Source of the DNA: Bacillota bacterium
Lineage (GTDB): Bacteria > Bacillota > Clostridia > Lachnospirales > Lachnospiraceae
Reading direction: 5' to 3'
Assembly: GCA_023441965.1 (NCBI GenBank)
Contig: JAEZNB010000092.1
Coordinates: forward strand, 1-31,284
Length of the DNA: 31,284 bases
The notes under the pieces are model-generated. The model made no database searches and was not told the origin of the DNA. It saw nothing but the letters and a program-made list of their open reading frames with translations. The position numbers and the translations under genes were made by a program. Shown here piece by piece: positions 14,599 to 23,117 of this stretch. Positions within the stretch are counted from its first letter, which is position 1; each line of letters opens with the position of its first letter.

Positions 14599-15354
14599 TT
14601 AAAATGCCTTCATCTGGATGCCCTCATCTGCCAGGGCTTTACGGATCAGCTTAACAAAGGCCAATGCTTTTGCTCCGTCTCCGTGCACACACACAGAATC
14701 CGCCTTAAGCTCGATTTCCTTCCCATGGATCGAGGTTACCCTTCCCTCTTTCACCATTTTGACTACCCGTCTGATTGCCTCATCTTCCTCCTCAATGACT
14801 GCACCCGGCTTACTTCTGGCTACCAGACTTCCGTCGTCTTCATAGGCACGGTCTGCAAATACCTCCTGCTTGAAGGGTATGCCCACTGCTTTTGCCGCCT
14901 TTTCCATCTGACTGTTGCTTAAGCCCAACAGAACGAGCTGGGGATTCACTGCAGCTATCCCCTCACAGATCGCACAGGATAAATCATAATCCTTCGCTGC
15001 CATATTGTAAAAGGCACCGTGGGGCTTCACATGATAGAGGGGAACACCAGCCGCTTTACAGAAGCCTTTCAAGGCACCGATCTGATAGATGGTATAGGTT
15101 TTGGCTTCCATGGGTGACAAGGACATATTTCTTCTGCCGAAACCAAGCAGATCCGGAAAGCCGGTATGGGCTCCCACATGCACCCCATGTGCCTTCGCCA
15201 GCAGAACGGTCTTCTCCATAATGACCGGATCGGAAGCATGATATCCACAAGCGATATTGGCCGATGATATAAAGGGAAGTACCTCCTCATCCATGCCAAG
15301 GGTATATCTGCCAAAGCTCTCTCCTAAATCGCAATTTAAATCAATCTGATACAT
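14599..15354 (-). CDS. pxpA: 5-oxoprolinase subunit PxpA (LamB/YcsF family)
   Basis: A 251-residue LamB/YcsF protein: DLNCDLGESFG (5-15), ANIACGYHASDP, VGAHTGFPDLLGFGRR, YHVKPHGAFYN and CVHGDG are all family hallmarks, several carrying the conserved His/Asp/Glu residues. With PxpB and PxpC it forms the bacterial ATP-dependent 5-oxoprolinase that opens 5-oxoproline to glutamate. The start at MYQIDLNCD has GGAGG about 7 bases upstream; the longer frame adds six unconserved residues. It is the last gene of the cluster, separated from pxpBC by the DUF1445 gene. Confidence 0.9.
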   Translation of the reverse strand: MYQIDLNCDLGESFGRYTLGMDEEVLPFISSANIACGYHASDPVIMEKTVLLAKAHGVHVGAHTGFPDLLGFGRRNMSLSPMEAKTYTIYQIGALKGFCKAAGVPLYHVKPHGAFYNMAAKDYDLSCAICEGIAAVNPQLVLLGLSNSQMEKAAKAVGIPFKQEVFADRAYEDDGSLVARSKPGAVIEEEDEAIRRVVKMVKEGRVTSIHGKEIELKADSVCVHGDGAKALAFVKLIRKALADEGIQMKAF

Positions 15355-15431
15355 ATTGCCCTCCATCCTCATCTGCTTTATACAGCTGCTGTCCTCTTCT
15401 TCTCAACGACGAGAACAGGCTGACCCTCATT

Positions 15432-16217
15432 CTAGATTTTTAACTCCACATTCTTCACATCAGTGATAAACATATGACCGGGAGCATGGGTAATCGCAAA
15501 GGGAGGTTTGGAGGTCATCAGGGCTGCTTGGGGAGTTACTCCACAGGGCCAGAACACAGGCACTTCTCCCTCCTTGATGGTCACCTTATCTCCGAAATCA
15601 GGTTGATTGATCTTTTTGATCCCGATCGCCTCCGGACATCCGATATGAATCGGAGCGCCATGTACTCTGGGCATAGCGGCTGTTACCGCTACCGCTTTGG
15701 GAACATCTCTGTGGGGAATCGGTCTCATACTCACGACCATGTTCCCTGAGAAGCTTCCTGCCCTTACACAGGGTATATTGGTCAGATACATGGGTACATT
15801 ACATTGTTCTTCTATATGTCTGACGGTGATGTTCGCTTCCAGCAGCTCCTCTTCAAAGGAAAAGCTGCAGCCGATTAAGAAGCTGACAAAATCAGGCCTC
15901 CAGAGGTTCACGATATCTGTATATTCCCCGGTCAGCTTCCCATGCTCGTATACTCTGTATTTGGGCAGATCCGTGGCTATATCTGCATCCTTCGCCATAT
16001 ATTTTACAGCTCTTTCACCGGCATCAAGGACCTCAAGGACCGGGCAGGCTTTGGGATTTCTCTGTGCAAACAGCAGAAAATCATAGGCCAGCTCCTTGGG
16101 CAGTATGACAAGGTTTGCCTGTGCATAGCCTCCGCACATTCCGGCTGTGGGGGAGCTAAGCGCTCCCTCTCTGATCAGACTCCTGACCTTTGAAGGACTC
16201 TCATTTCTATAATCCAT
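15432..16217 (-). CDS. ycsI: DUF1445/YcsI (UPF0317) protein, N-terminal half of D-glutamate cyclase
   Basis: A 261-residue protein of the YcsI putative hydro-lyase family. Hallmarks visible are SLIREGALSSPTAGMCGGYAQANL, NPKACPVLEVLDAG, WRPDFVSFLIGCSFSFEE, CNVPMYLTNIPCV and WPCGVTPQAAL near the end. The animal D-glutamate cyclase DGLUCY was formerly called a UPF0317 protein because it contains this domain fused to DUF4392; here both are separate genes in one cluster. The start has GGAGG 4 bases upstream of MDYRN. B. subtilis also has ycsI with the pxp genes. The reaction (D-glutamate to or from 5-oxo-D-proline) is inferred from the animal enzyme and the neighbours. Confidence 0.85.
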   Translation of the reverse strand: MDYRNESPSKVRSLIREGALSSPTAGMCGGYAQANLVILPKELAYDFLLFAQRNPKACPVLEVLDAGERAVKYMAKDADIATDLPKYRVYEHGKLTGEYTDIVNLWRPDFVSFLIGCSFSFEEELLEANITVRHIEEQCNVPMYLTNIPCVRAGSFSGNMVVSMRPIPHRDVPKAVAVTAAMPRVHGAPIHIGCPEAIGIKKINQPDFGDKVTIKEGEVPVFWPCGVTPQAALMTSKPPFAITHAPGHMFITDVKNVELKI

Positions 16218-16248
16218 GTTTCCTCCGATCAAATAATTCATAAAACTG

Positions 16249-17190
16249 TTATCGCAGAATACGCTGCAGCTTTCTCATCGCGTTCACACGCTGATGATAA
16301 AGCTTATGAGCTTTTTCTAAGGTAATCCTCTGAAAGAGTAAGGTATCCCCCGGCCTGCATTGGGCGATATAGGGAATGTCAGTGGATATGACCGTAGCTA
16401 TCTTGGCATACCCGCCCGTCGTCTGGCGGTCTGACAGCATGACCATTGGCTGACCGTTGGAGGATATCTGGATAGAGCCTAAGGCAATTCCATCAGAGAT
16501 AATGTCCGTGGTCCTTATACCTGCAATATCGGGGCCGGATAGCTTACAGGCCATCCGGTCGGAATCAGCAGTCAGTCGATAGGGGCTGCTTAGGAAGATC
16601 TTGATTCCCTCCTCAGTAAAATAATCCTCCTGAGGGCCCAGAATGACGTGAATGATCCTGGGCGAGACAATCGCTTCCATTTGCTTATAAACACGCTTCT
16701 CCATCTGATCCAGCCCGGCAGACGGGTTTAGGAATGCGATCTCATCCTTTGCCTTTAATGCCCTGCCGTTAAAACCACCGATCCCGCACTTAAGATTCGT
16801 GGATTTACTGCCAAAGCACTCTTTGATATGCAGCCCACCTGCAAAGGCAATATAGCTGCGACAGCCGGTAACTGCCAGTCCCAGAGACAGGACTTCTCCC
16901 GCTTTCACAGTCACTGCCCTGTTCATGGGAATGTCCCTATCCTTTAGCTTTGGGGCCATGAAGGCACCGGTAATCGCTATCACATTATCCCTGGTAAAAT
17001 GAAGGGTGGGACCTGTGATGGTGCATTCCAGAACCGCCTCCCCCATTGCATTCCCGACCAGGATATTTGCCAGCTCCATGGACCGGGTATCGACTGCACC
17101 GGAGGGGGAAAGTCCGATTTCACCCAAGCCTGCTCTCCCATAATCCTGTACCGTAGTCAAAGCACCGGGAGCTATGATCTGAATACTCAT
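16249..17190 (-). CDS. pxpC: 5-oxoprolinase subunit PxpC (KipA/allophanate hydrolase subunit 2 family)
   Basis: A 313-residue protein opening with IIAPGALTTVQDYGRAGLGEIGLSPSGAVD-type sequence, the standard start of the carboxyltransferase-like AHS2 family. Further hallmarks are NPMGEAVLE-like text (NAMGEAVLECTITGP), YIAFAGGL and MVMLSDRQTTGGYAKIATV. It partners PxpB, 15 bp upstream, in the ATP-dependent opening of 5-oxoproline. AGGAGG precedes the start by about 10 bases. Length is normal for the family. Confidence 0.9.
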   Translation of the reverse strand: MSIQIIAPGALTTVQDYGRAGLGEIGLSPSGAVDTRSMELANILVGNAMGEAVLECTITGPTLHFTRDNVIAITGAFMAPKLKDRDIPMNRAVTVKAGEVLSLGLAVTGCRSYIAFAGGLHIKECFGSKSTNLKCGIGGFNGRALKAKDEIAFLNPSAGLDQMEKRVYKQMEAIVSPRIIHVILGPQEDYFTEEGIKIFLSSPYRLTADSDRMACKLSGPDIAGIRTTDIISDGIALGSIQISSNGQPMVMLSDRQTTGGYAKIATVISTDIPYIAQCRPGDTLLFQRITLEKAHKLYHQRVNAMRKLQRILR

Positions 17191-17205
17191 ATTTCTGACC
17201 CCTCC

Positions 17206-17934
17206 TTAAGATAGGTGGGTGCTTATGCTGCATTGATAGGTCCCACATTTCACCTGTTCCTCAATCTGTATATATTCCTCTTCCCCGATTGGCAGAAAAC
17301 GAATCGTATCTCCCGCCTGATAAAAGGTGGGCTTCTCCCTTTCACTGTTATATAGCTGTAAGGGTGTTCTTCCGATCAGTCTCCACCCTCCCGGAGAAGC
17401 GATGGGATAAACTCCGGTCTGTTCTCCTCCTATACCGACAGACCCTGCCGGAATAGAGGTTCTCGGATTAGGCAGTCTGGGGGTAGAAAGCCTCGGGTCC
17501 ATTCCCCCCAGGTAGGGAAAGCCCGGCAAAAAGCCCAACATATAGATCAAATAATCCCTACCGGAATGAAGCTCTATTACCTCTTCCTCCCTCATGCCCA
17601 CATATGCTGCAACGTCAGCAAGATCCTCACCGTACCGGCCTCCATAGCACACGGGAATCTCAACAATTCGCCTGGGAGCCGTCTCCATACCCCCCTTGAT
17701 TTCGGTGGCAGAACGGATATAGCTGCAGAGCTTTTTATAAGGCAGGATCAGGGGATCGTAATAGATCAGTAAGGACCGAAAGGTAGGAACCGTCTCTATG
17801 ATACCCCTGATATTACTCTTCTTCAGGTTCTGATGGAGCAGTCTGACCCTGTCATTACAGGACCTACTGATCTCATTCCCAAACTCAGCTACCACAGCCA
17901 AATCTCCGGCCGGTAAAATGCGTAAATCGGGCAT
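17206..17934 (-). CDS. pxpB: 5-oxoprolinase subunit PxpB (KipI/allophanate hydrolase subunit 1 family)
   Basis: A 242-residue AHS1-family protein: LPAGDLAVVAEFGNEIS at the start, RSLLIYYDP, IPVCYGGRYGEDLADVA, and the conserved YMLGFLPGFPYLGGMDPRLSTPR plus SVGIGGEQTGVYPIASPGGWRLIGRTP block. In B. subtilis the homologue KipI also inhibits a sporulation kinase, but with PxpC and PxpA in the same cluster the enzyme role is the better call. GGGAGG lies 5 bases before ATG. It follows the DUF4392 gene by 32 bp. Confidence 0.9.
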   Translation of the reverse strand: MPDLRILPAGDLAVVAEFGNEISRSCNDRVRLLHQNLKKSNIRGIIETVPTFRSLLIYYDPLILPYKKLCSYIRSATEIKGGMETAPRRIVEIPVCYGGRYGEDLADVAAYVGMREEEVIELHSGRDYLIYMLGFLPGFPYLGGMDPRLSTPRLPNPRTSIPAGSVGIGGEQTGVYPIASPGGWRLIGRTPLQLYNSEREKPTFYQAGDTIRFLPIGEEEYIQIEEQVKCGTYQCSISTHLS

Positions 17935-17966
17935 AGCAGCCTCCCTTCAGATACAAGCTAAAGTCC

Positions 17967-19037
17967 TTAATCCTTTGCCTGAAAATACCCTTTTTCCAGA
18001 ACACCGTCAAACCAGTGCATATTTTTATCATACCTGATGGCATAGCCTGTACAGCGGCGCATGAGCTCAACGATATTCACAATTATTTTTGTATTAAAGC
18101 CATCAATTCCGGGAATCCGGGAACCGGTCATATCCACCATACCGCTTCTTGTCGCAACCCGCATCACTTCCATCTCCATCTCTCCGTCATGGAAGATATC
18201 CATATTCTTCTTCAGATACGCGATTGCTGCCATTAGGCCATAGCATCCCCAGTCGGATACCGTAGCCGTAATGATATGGTCCGCACCGGTAGCTGCCAGA
18301 ATGCCCCCCATACAAGAGCACTTACATTGCTCCTCATCTGTGTAGGGGATATATTTTCTGATATGCTGAGCAATCGTACCCATACCGATTTCATTTCCCA
18401 GATCACCGATGGCAATATTGAGTACGCCCTTCTCTTTCAGCTTCTCAAATAAGATATCTGACTTTGCTTCCAGTTCAGATATGTTGACACCGGATGCGTT
18501 ATGATATTCTCCGTATTTATTCGCTCCGGCTGCTTCAATGGCAATCACTGCCTTTGGCAGCCTGCGGGCGATCATCTCATCGGCCTGCTCCTTCGCCTTC
18601 TCCGCATCCTTCGTAAACGTGATCACTCCCATGGAGATAGGAAGCTCCGAAACCTGCTCCAGATCCGTATAACAGTGGAGACCGACTGCACCGGCACACT
18701 CCTTTACCGCCTCTAAGGTATCCTCGGGACAGATGATCACCGGCTTTGCATCAAAAGCCTGTACCAGAGAGCGGCATAACAGCATGGAGCTGACAATTCC
18801 ATCTGTCTCAGGCGCTTTGTGGGGCAATAGGATGAAACCGGTAAGGATATACACAAAATCACCGGGCTTTATCGTCTCTGCCAGCTTCTTCGCGCAATGG
18901 GTGGTAAGCGGTTCACCGGTATAAGCTCTGCTTCCTGCATATAAAATGCGGCATACTCCATACCCTCTGGGATCCAAATTCATTAAATTGTCCAGATTTT
19001 CTCCAACATTATAGATAGACAATTCTTCCTTCGTCAT
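17967..19037 (-). CDS. DUF4392 protein, C-terminal half of D-glutamate cyclase
   Basis: A 356-residue protein of the DUF4392 family, the domain that makes up the C-terminal part of animal D-glutamate cyclase. Conserved stretches are ILTGFILLPHKAPETDGIVSS (P-loop-like region, about 64-84), AIEAAGANKYGEYHNASG (167-184), IAIGDLGNEIGMGTI (about 206-220) and ADHIITATVSDWGCYGL. The acidic and Asn/Gly-rich motifs look like a metal or carboxylate site. The start has AAGGAGGG about 10 bases upstream, inside the end of the aminotransferase gene, so translation is coupled. Next to pxpBC and the DUF1445 gene, the natural proposal is interconversion of D-glutamate and 5-oxo-D-proline. Confidence 0.82.
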   Translation of the reverse strand: MTKEELSIYNVGENLDNLMNLDPRGYGVCRILYAGSRAYTGEPLTTHCAKKLAETIKPGDFVYILTGFILLPHKAPETDGIVSSMLLCRSLVQAFDAKPVIICPEDTLEAVKECAGAVGLHCYTDLEQVSELPISMGVITFTKDAEKAKEQADEMIARRLPKAVIAIEAAGANKYGEYHNASGVNISELEAKSDILFEKLKEKGVLNIAIGDLGNEIGMGTIAQHIRKYIPYTDEEQCKCSCMGGILAATGADHIITATVSDWGCYGLMAAIAYLKKNMDIFHDGEMEMEVMRVATRSGMVDMTGSRIPGIDGFNTKIIVNIVELMRRCTGYAIRYDKNMHWFDGVLEKGYFQAKD

Positions 19038-19043
19038 GGGAAG

Positions 19044-19895
19044 TCAGCCCTCCTTCTGATTGGTGGCTTCTAAAAATTCCTCCATCAGAGCTTCCTGAAG
19101 CTTATGAAGCAGTTCCGGTGCCTTTCCTCCAACCTCCTGACCGTCAATCTCATAAGCAGACAGGCAGAAGTTACTGGATGAGCATACTATCACCGCGTCC
19201 GCTTCCATCATTTCCTTGACGGTGAAGGGAGTCTCATCCACCGGTATGCCAAGCCTCTTACACATCTTTATCAGATGCGCTCTTGCTATACCGGGCAGGA
19301 TATAGTGATCTGTCGGATGGGTAATGAGCTTTCCATCCTTTATGATATTTACATTACTATGAGAGCACTCTGTTACGATATCGCCGCGATGAAATACTAT
19401 CTCATCACAGCCTGCCAGCTCACCTTTCTGTGAAGCCATAACATTAGGCAGTAAATTCACTGTTTTTATATTGCAATGCAAAAATCTGGTATCCTCAACG
19501 GTTAAGAGCTTTAATCGTTTGGACGGATCCCCGATTTGTGAAGGTCTGATCATAATCCATAATTTTGCCGGTGCATCCGGGAATATATGCTTTCTGGCCC
19601 CAACACCTCTTGTCACCTGCCAGTAAACAAAATGTATCTCCCCATCCACCTTTCGAATCATTTCATTCAGAATAGCCTTCAATTCTTCCTTGGTGTGGGG
19701 AATGTTGATTTGAAGCAGTCCCGCACCGTTATAGAATCTATCGATGTGCTCCTCCAAATTGAAAATGACATGGTTCCTTGCACATGTGGCATCATAGACA
19801 CCATCACCAAAATAATGTACTCTGTCATCAAATGGTATGGTCATATTCTCAATTAAATCAAACTTCCCATCATAGTATCCTAAGTTCTCCATCAT
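19044..19895 (-). CDS. dat: D-amino-acid aminotransferase (class IV, PLP)
   Basis: A 283-residue fold-type IV aminotransferase. The PLP lysine is Lys144 in CNIKTVNLLPNVMASQKG. VTRGVGARKHIFP matches the DAT signature, with Arg101 and His103 at the carboxylate-trap positions of Bacillus D-alanine aminotransferase, which separates it from branched-chain enzymes. It would exchange D-alanine and other D-amino acids with 2-oxoglutarate to give D-glutamate, the possible substrate of the cyclase-type genes downstream. The start is uncertain among GTG 19901, ATG 19895 and ATG 19892; I chose 19895. It lies 7-13 bp after the kinase-like gene. Confidence 0.85.
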   Translation of the reverse strand: MMENLGYYDGKFDLIENMTIPFDDRVHYFGDGVYDATCARNHVIFNLEEHIDRFYNGAGLLQINIPHTKEELKAILNEMIRKVDGEIHFVYWQVTRGVGARKHIFPDAPAKLWIMIRPSQIGDPSKRLKLLTVEDTRFLHCNIKTVNLLPNVMASQKGELAGCDEIVFHRGDIVTECSHSNVNIIKDGKLITHPTDHYILPGIARAHLIKMCKRLGIPVDETPFTVKEMMEADAVIVCSSSNFCLSAYEIDGQEVGGKAPELLHKLQEALMEEFLEATNQKEG

Positions 19896-19908
19896 ATACA
19901 CCTGACCC

Positions 19909-20532
19909 CTATTTCCCTATTCTTAATGTTACATAATTCTTAATCAATTCTACCGTGTTCTCATACCCAAGCTTACTAGTATTAATACATAAATCATAAT
20001 TATCGGGATTTCTCCACTTCAAGCCCGTATGATAAGTATAATAATCACTTCTCCATTTATTGGTCTTGGTAATGTGCTTTATGGCTTCTCTTCTGGTACA
20101 GACCCGTCTCTCCATCTCATGTTCAATACAGGCCTCCGGATCCGCAGTAATAAATATGGAAATTGTGTTCTTTCTGTCGCGCAGAATATAGTCACCGCAT
20201 CTGCCGATTACGATAAAGGACTCTTCCTCAGCCAGCTCCTTCAGTACTTTGGCCTGATAGTTAAACAGATTGATATCCGAGGTAAAATTATCGCATTCCG
20301 GAGGAATTAACTCCCCATTATAAACCCTTTTGTAGACACGGTATAAAATGGTATTCTTGACAGCCTCATCTGCATTATAAAACAAGGCTTCATTAATTCC
20401 GCTGTCTTCTGAGGCCAAACGTAAGAGCTGCTTATCGTACATATTAATATTGTACTCTTTTGCAAGCATTTTACAAATAGTAGTTGCTCCACTGCCGCAG
20501 GTTCTTGTAATTGCAAGTACAAACTTTTCCAT
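19909..20532 (-). CDS. Cytidylate-kinase-like family protein
   Basis: A 207-residue P-loop protein of the cytidylate-kinase-like family (Cytidylate_kin2). The N-terminus has AITRTCGSGATTICKMLA (8-25), a nucleotide-binding loop without the usual GK pair. FIVIGRCGDYIL resembles the core strand, and the lid region has TRREAIKHITKTNKWRSDYYTYHTG. Such proteins are common in Firmicutes and the true substrate is unknown; it is not the housekeeping cmk. The start is firm (GGAGG 7 bases upstream). It lies between livF and the D-amino-acid aminotransferase in the same direction, so it is probably cotranscribed. Whether it phosphorylates a small molecule or acts as a sensor is open. Confidence 0.75.
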   Translation of the reverse strand: MEKFVLAITRTCGSGATTICKMLAKEYNINMYDKQLLRLASEDSGINEALFYNADEAVKNTILYRVYKRVYNGELIPPECDNFTSDINLFNYQAKVLKELAEEESFIVIGRCGDYILRDRKNTISIFITADPEACIEHEMERRVCTRREAIKHITKTNKWRSDYYTYHTGLKWRNPDNYDLCINTSKLGYENTVELIKNYVTLRIGK

Positions 20533-20606
20533 AAAAATACCTCCAAACTGCTGCCACCCCCGTATTTGGGCACCAGCACAAAATAGCCGATTGAAAATAG
20601 AATCGC

Positions 20607-21314
20607 TTATTGACCCAGATATGCCTTACGGACTCTGTCATCTTCAAGCAGGTCTCTGGCATTTCCCTGGATGGTTATGTTGCCTGTTTCCAAAACATAA
20701 GCCCGATCTGCTAAACTAAGTGCCATCTTTGCATTTTGTTCCACCAACAGGATGGTAATTCCCATGTCATGGCAATATTTGATGATACTGAAGACCTCCT
20801 TCACCAGGATAGGGGAAAGTCCCATGGAAGGCTCATCCATCAGAAGAATTTTAGGATCTGCCATTAAGGCCCTGCCCATGGCAAGCATCTGCTGCTCACC
20901 GCCTGATAGGGTTCCTGCCAACTGCTTATATCTTTCCTTCAGTCTTGGAAATCGCTCAAATACCACTTGAAAGTTCTTCTCTAAAGCACTTTTTTTGACC
21001 TTCTTACAATAAGCACCCATCTCCAGATTTTCCATAACGGTCATATCCGGGAAGATGTGCCTGCCTTCGGGAACATGACCTATCCCATGGCCGATCAGTT
21101 TACTGGCATCCGTCGCCCGCAGATCAAGGTCATGATAGGTAATCGTTCCGCTGGTTGCCGCCTTAAGTCCGGTAATCGTATGAAGAATGGTTGTTTTACC
21201 GGCACCGTTTGCACCAATGAGGGAGACAATCTCACCATCGTTTACTTCTAAGCTGACTCCATGAATGGCATGAATAGCGCCATATGAAACATGAATATCT
21301 TTCACTGATAACAT
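20607..21314 (-). CDS. livF: Branched-chain-type amino acid ABC transporter ATP-binding protein LivF
   Basis: A 235-residue ATPase with Walker A GANGAGKTT, signature LSGGEQQMLAMGRAL, Walker B ILLMDEPSMGLSP and switch HVPEGRHIFPDMTV-type regions, all LivF-like. The start is ATG 21314 (10 bases after GGAGG) or GTG 21320 (4 bases after); I favour the ATG. It lies 15 bp after livG. With LivG it powers LivHM. Liv-type systems import a range of hydrophobic, neutral or acidic amino acids and amides, so the name should not be taken as proof of leucine uptake. Confidence 0.92.
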   Translation of the reverse strand: MLSVKDIHVSYGAIHAIHGVSLEVNDGEIVSLIGANGAGKTTILHTITGLKAATSGTITYHDLDLRATDASKLIGHGIGHVPEGRHIFPDMTVMENLEMGAYCKKVKKSALEKNFQVVFERFPRLKERYKQLAGTLSGGEQQMLAMGRALMADPKILLMDEPSMGLSPILVKEVFSIIKYCHDMGITILLVEQNAKMALSLADRAYVLETGNITIQGNARDLLEDDRVRKAYLGQ

Positions 21315-21328
21315 AAGCACTCTTCCTC

Positions 21329-22108
21329 CTATTCGTCTTCTTTTCCAAGATATGCTTCGATTACTCTTGGATTCTGTGCAATCTCTTCGGGTGTTCCGAA
21401 TGCAATTGTCTCACCATAGTCAATTACCTGTATCTTCTCACAAATCTTCATCACCAAGCTCATATCATGTTCGATCAGAAGAACAGAGATATCAAATTTT
21501 TTACGGATGACATTGATAATTTCCAGCAGCTCTGCTGTTTCAGTAGGATTCATTCCCGCAGCCGGTTCATCCAATAATAAAAGCTTCATACCGGTTGCCA
21601 GTGCTCTTGCAATCTCCAGCTGTCTTTGCTGTCCGTAGGGAAGATTCTCAGCGACATAATCTGCTTTATCCTGAAGATTTACGACCTCCAGCAGTTCTCT
21701 TGCCCTTTGATCAATCTCCTTCTCTTCCTTCCAATAGCCCGGCAGACGGAAAATTGCGGAAGGGAGGGAATACTTCATATTCATATTCATGGCAACCTTT
21801 ACATTTTCCAAAGCGGTCATTTTCTTAAAGAGACGGATATTCTGGAAGGTTCGTGCGATTCCTGCCTTTACGATCTGGTGGGTCTTCTTACCAACCATAT
21901 TCTCGCCATTCAGGAAAAATGCTCCCTCCGTAGGCTTATATACACCGGTAAGTAAATTAAACACTGTTGTTTTACCGGCCCCGTTTGGTCCGATTAATCC
22001 GTACAGTTCGCTTTTACCGATTTCTATATTAAAATCGTTTACTGCCTTCAGTCCGCCAAAGGCTTTTCCCAGGTGTGTTACTTTTAATACGGGTTGTACT
22101 GCGCTCAT
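21329..22108 (-). CDS. livG: Branched-chain-type amino acid ABC transporter ATP-binding protein LivG
   Basis: A 259-residue ATPase: Walker A GPNGAGKTT, LivG-specific IARTFQNIRLFKKMTALENV, signature LPYGQQRQLEIARAL, Walker B LLLLDEPAAGMNPTE, and a switch-region HDMSLVM. The start overlaps the livM stop by ATGA, with AGGAGG 10 bases upstream, so translation is coupled. Confidence 0.93.
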   Translation of the reverse strand: MSAVQPVLKVTHLGKAFGGLKAVNDFNIEIGKSELYGLIGPNGAGKTTVFNLLTGVYKPTEGAFFLNGENMVGKKTHQIVKAGIARTFQNIRLFKKMTALENVKVAMNMNMKYSLPSAIFRLPGYWKEEKEIDQRARELLEVVNLQDKADYVAENLPYGQQRQLEIARALATGMKLLLLDEPAAGMNPTETAELLEIINVIRKKFDISVLLIEHDMSLVMKICEKIQVIDYGETIAFGTPEEIAQNPRVIEAYLGKEDE

Positions 22109-23109
22109 GATTTACTTACCTCCTTTTTTGATTTTTTCCCAAAGAGCTTGGAAATCGTACCTGTTAAGGAGAATTCATATTTTCCGAAGATTCCGCCCGG
22201 TCTGAACATCATGACCAGTACCAATACGACAGAATAAGCCAGCATACGGTATTTCGCAAACTGTCTCATTGCTTCCGGTAATACAGACAGGAAGGTTGCA
22301 CCGACAACAGAACCGGTCAGGGATCCTGTTCCGCCGATAATAACCTCTGTCAGGAATTCCGCAGAATACATGAAATTGAAGTTTGTCGGTATCATCGCTG
22401 TCATATAATGAGCATACATGGCACCACCCACACCTGCAAAGAAAGCAGAAATCGTAAAGGTCAAAACCTTATAAAAGGTTACATTTATTCCGCTGGCAGC
22501 AGCCGCAATATAATCTTCGCGAATCGCCATAACTGTTCGGCCATATCTGGAGCGGATATACATATACATAATAGCCACACAGATTACCATCACCCAGAAG
22601 CACCAATAAAAATCAGATAGCTTGGTGATACCGCTCATTGTCTTTCCACCGCCGGTAATCTCGAAGTTACAAAAGGCAACTCTGATGATTTCCGCAAAGG
22701 CTATGGTAACGATGGCCAGGTAATCACCCCGAAGCCTTAGGGCCGGTATTCCTACCAAAGCACCGGTAAGAGCAGAGGCAAGACCGCCAATCAGTAAGGC
22801 GATTACAAACATGATGATATTAGGAATCCCTTGATCTGCCAGCAGGTTCGTAACAATTGCCGAGGAGTAGGCTCCCACGGACATAAAACCTGCATGTCCC
22901 AAAGAAAACTCACCCATAAAGCCGGTCAAGAGGTTCAGGGATGCCACCATAATAATTGTATAACATGCTGTGGTAAAGATACCTTTGATATAATTGGTTC
23001 TTGTTCCCAATACCTCTGATTCGAAAAGCAGCATAAACAGCAGGAACAGTATACAAAGAGCAATGATATTGATCAAATAAGCCCACTTTTTCTCTTTTAT
23101 CTTATTCAT
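22105..23109 (-). CDS. livM: Branched-chain-type amino acid ABC transporter permease LivM
   Basis: A 334-residue permease with about eight to ten hydrophobic segments. The family blocks SLNLLTGFMGEFSLGHAGFMSVGAY (about 59-83) and VGIPALRLRGDYLAIVTIAFAEI (about 118-140) are present. It ends in a lysine-rich cytoplasmic tail. AGGTGGG precedes the start. It lies between livH and livG with 8-bp spacing and a 4-bp overlap respectively. Confidence 0.93.
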   Translation of the reverse strand: MNKIKEKKWAYLINIIALCILFLLFMLLFESEVLGTRTNYIKGIFTTACYTIIMVASLNLLTGFMGEFSLGHAGFMSVGAYSSAIVTNLLADQGIPNIIMFVIALLIGGLASALTGALVGIPALRLRGDYLAIVTIAFAEIIRVAFCNFEITGGGKTMSGITKLSDFYWCFWVMVICVAIMYMYIRSRYGRTVMAIREDYIAAAASGINVTFYKVLTFTISAFFAGVGGAMYAHYMTAMIPTNFNFMYSAEFLTEVIIGGTGSLTGSVVGATFLSVLPEAMRQFAKYRMLAYSVVLVLVMMFRPGGIFGKYEFSLTGTISKLFGKKSKKEVSKS

Positions 23110-23117
23110 ATTCCCAC

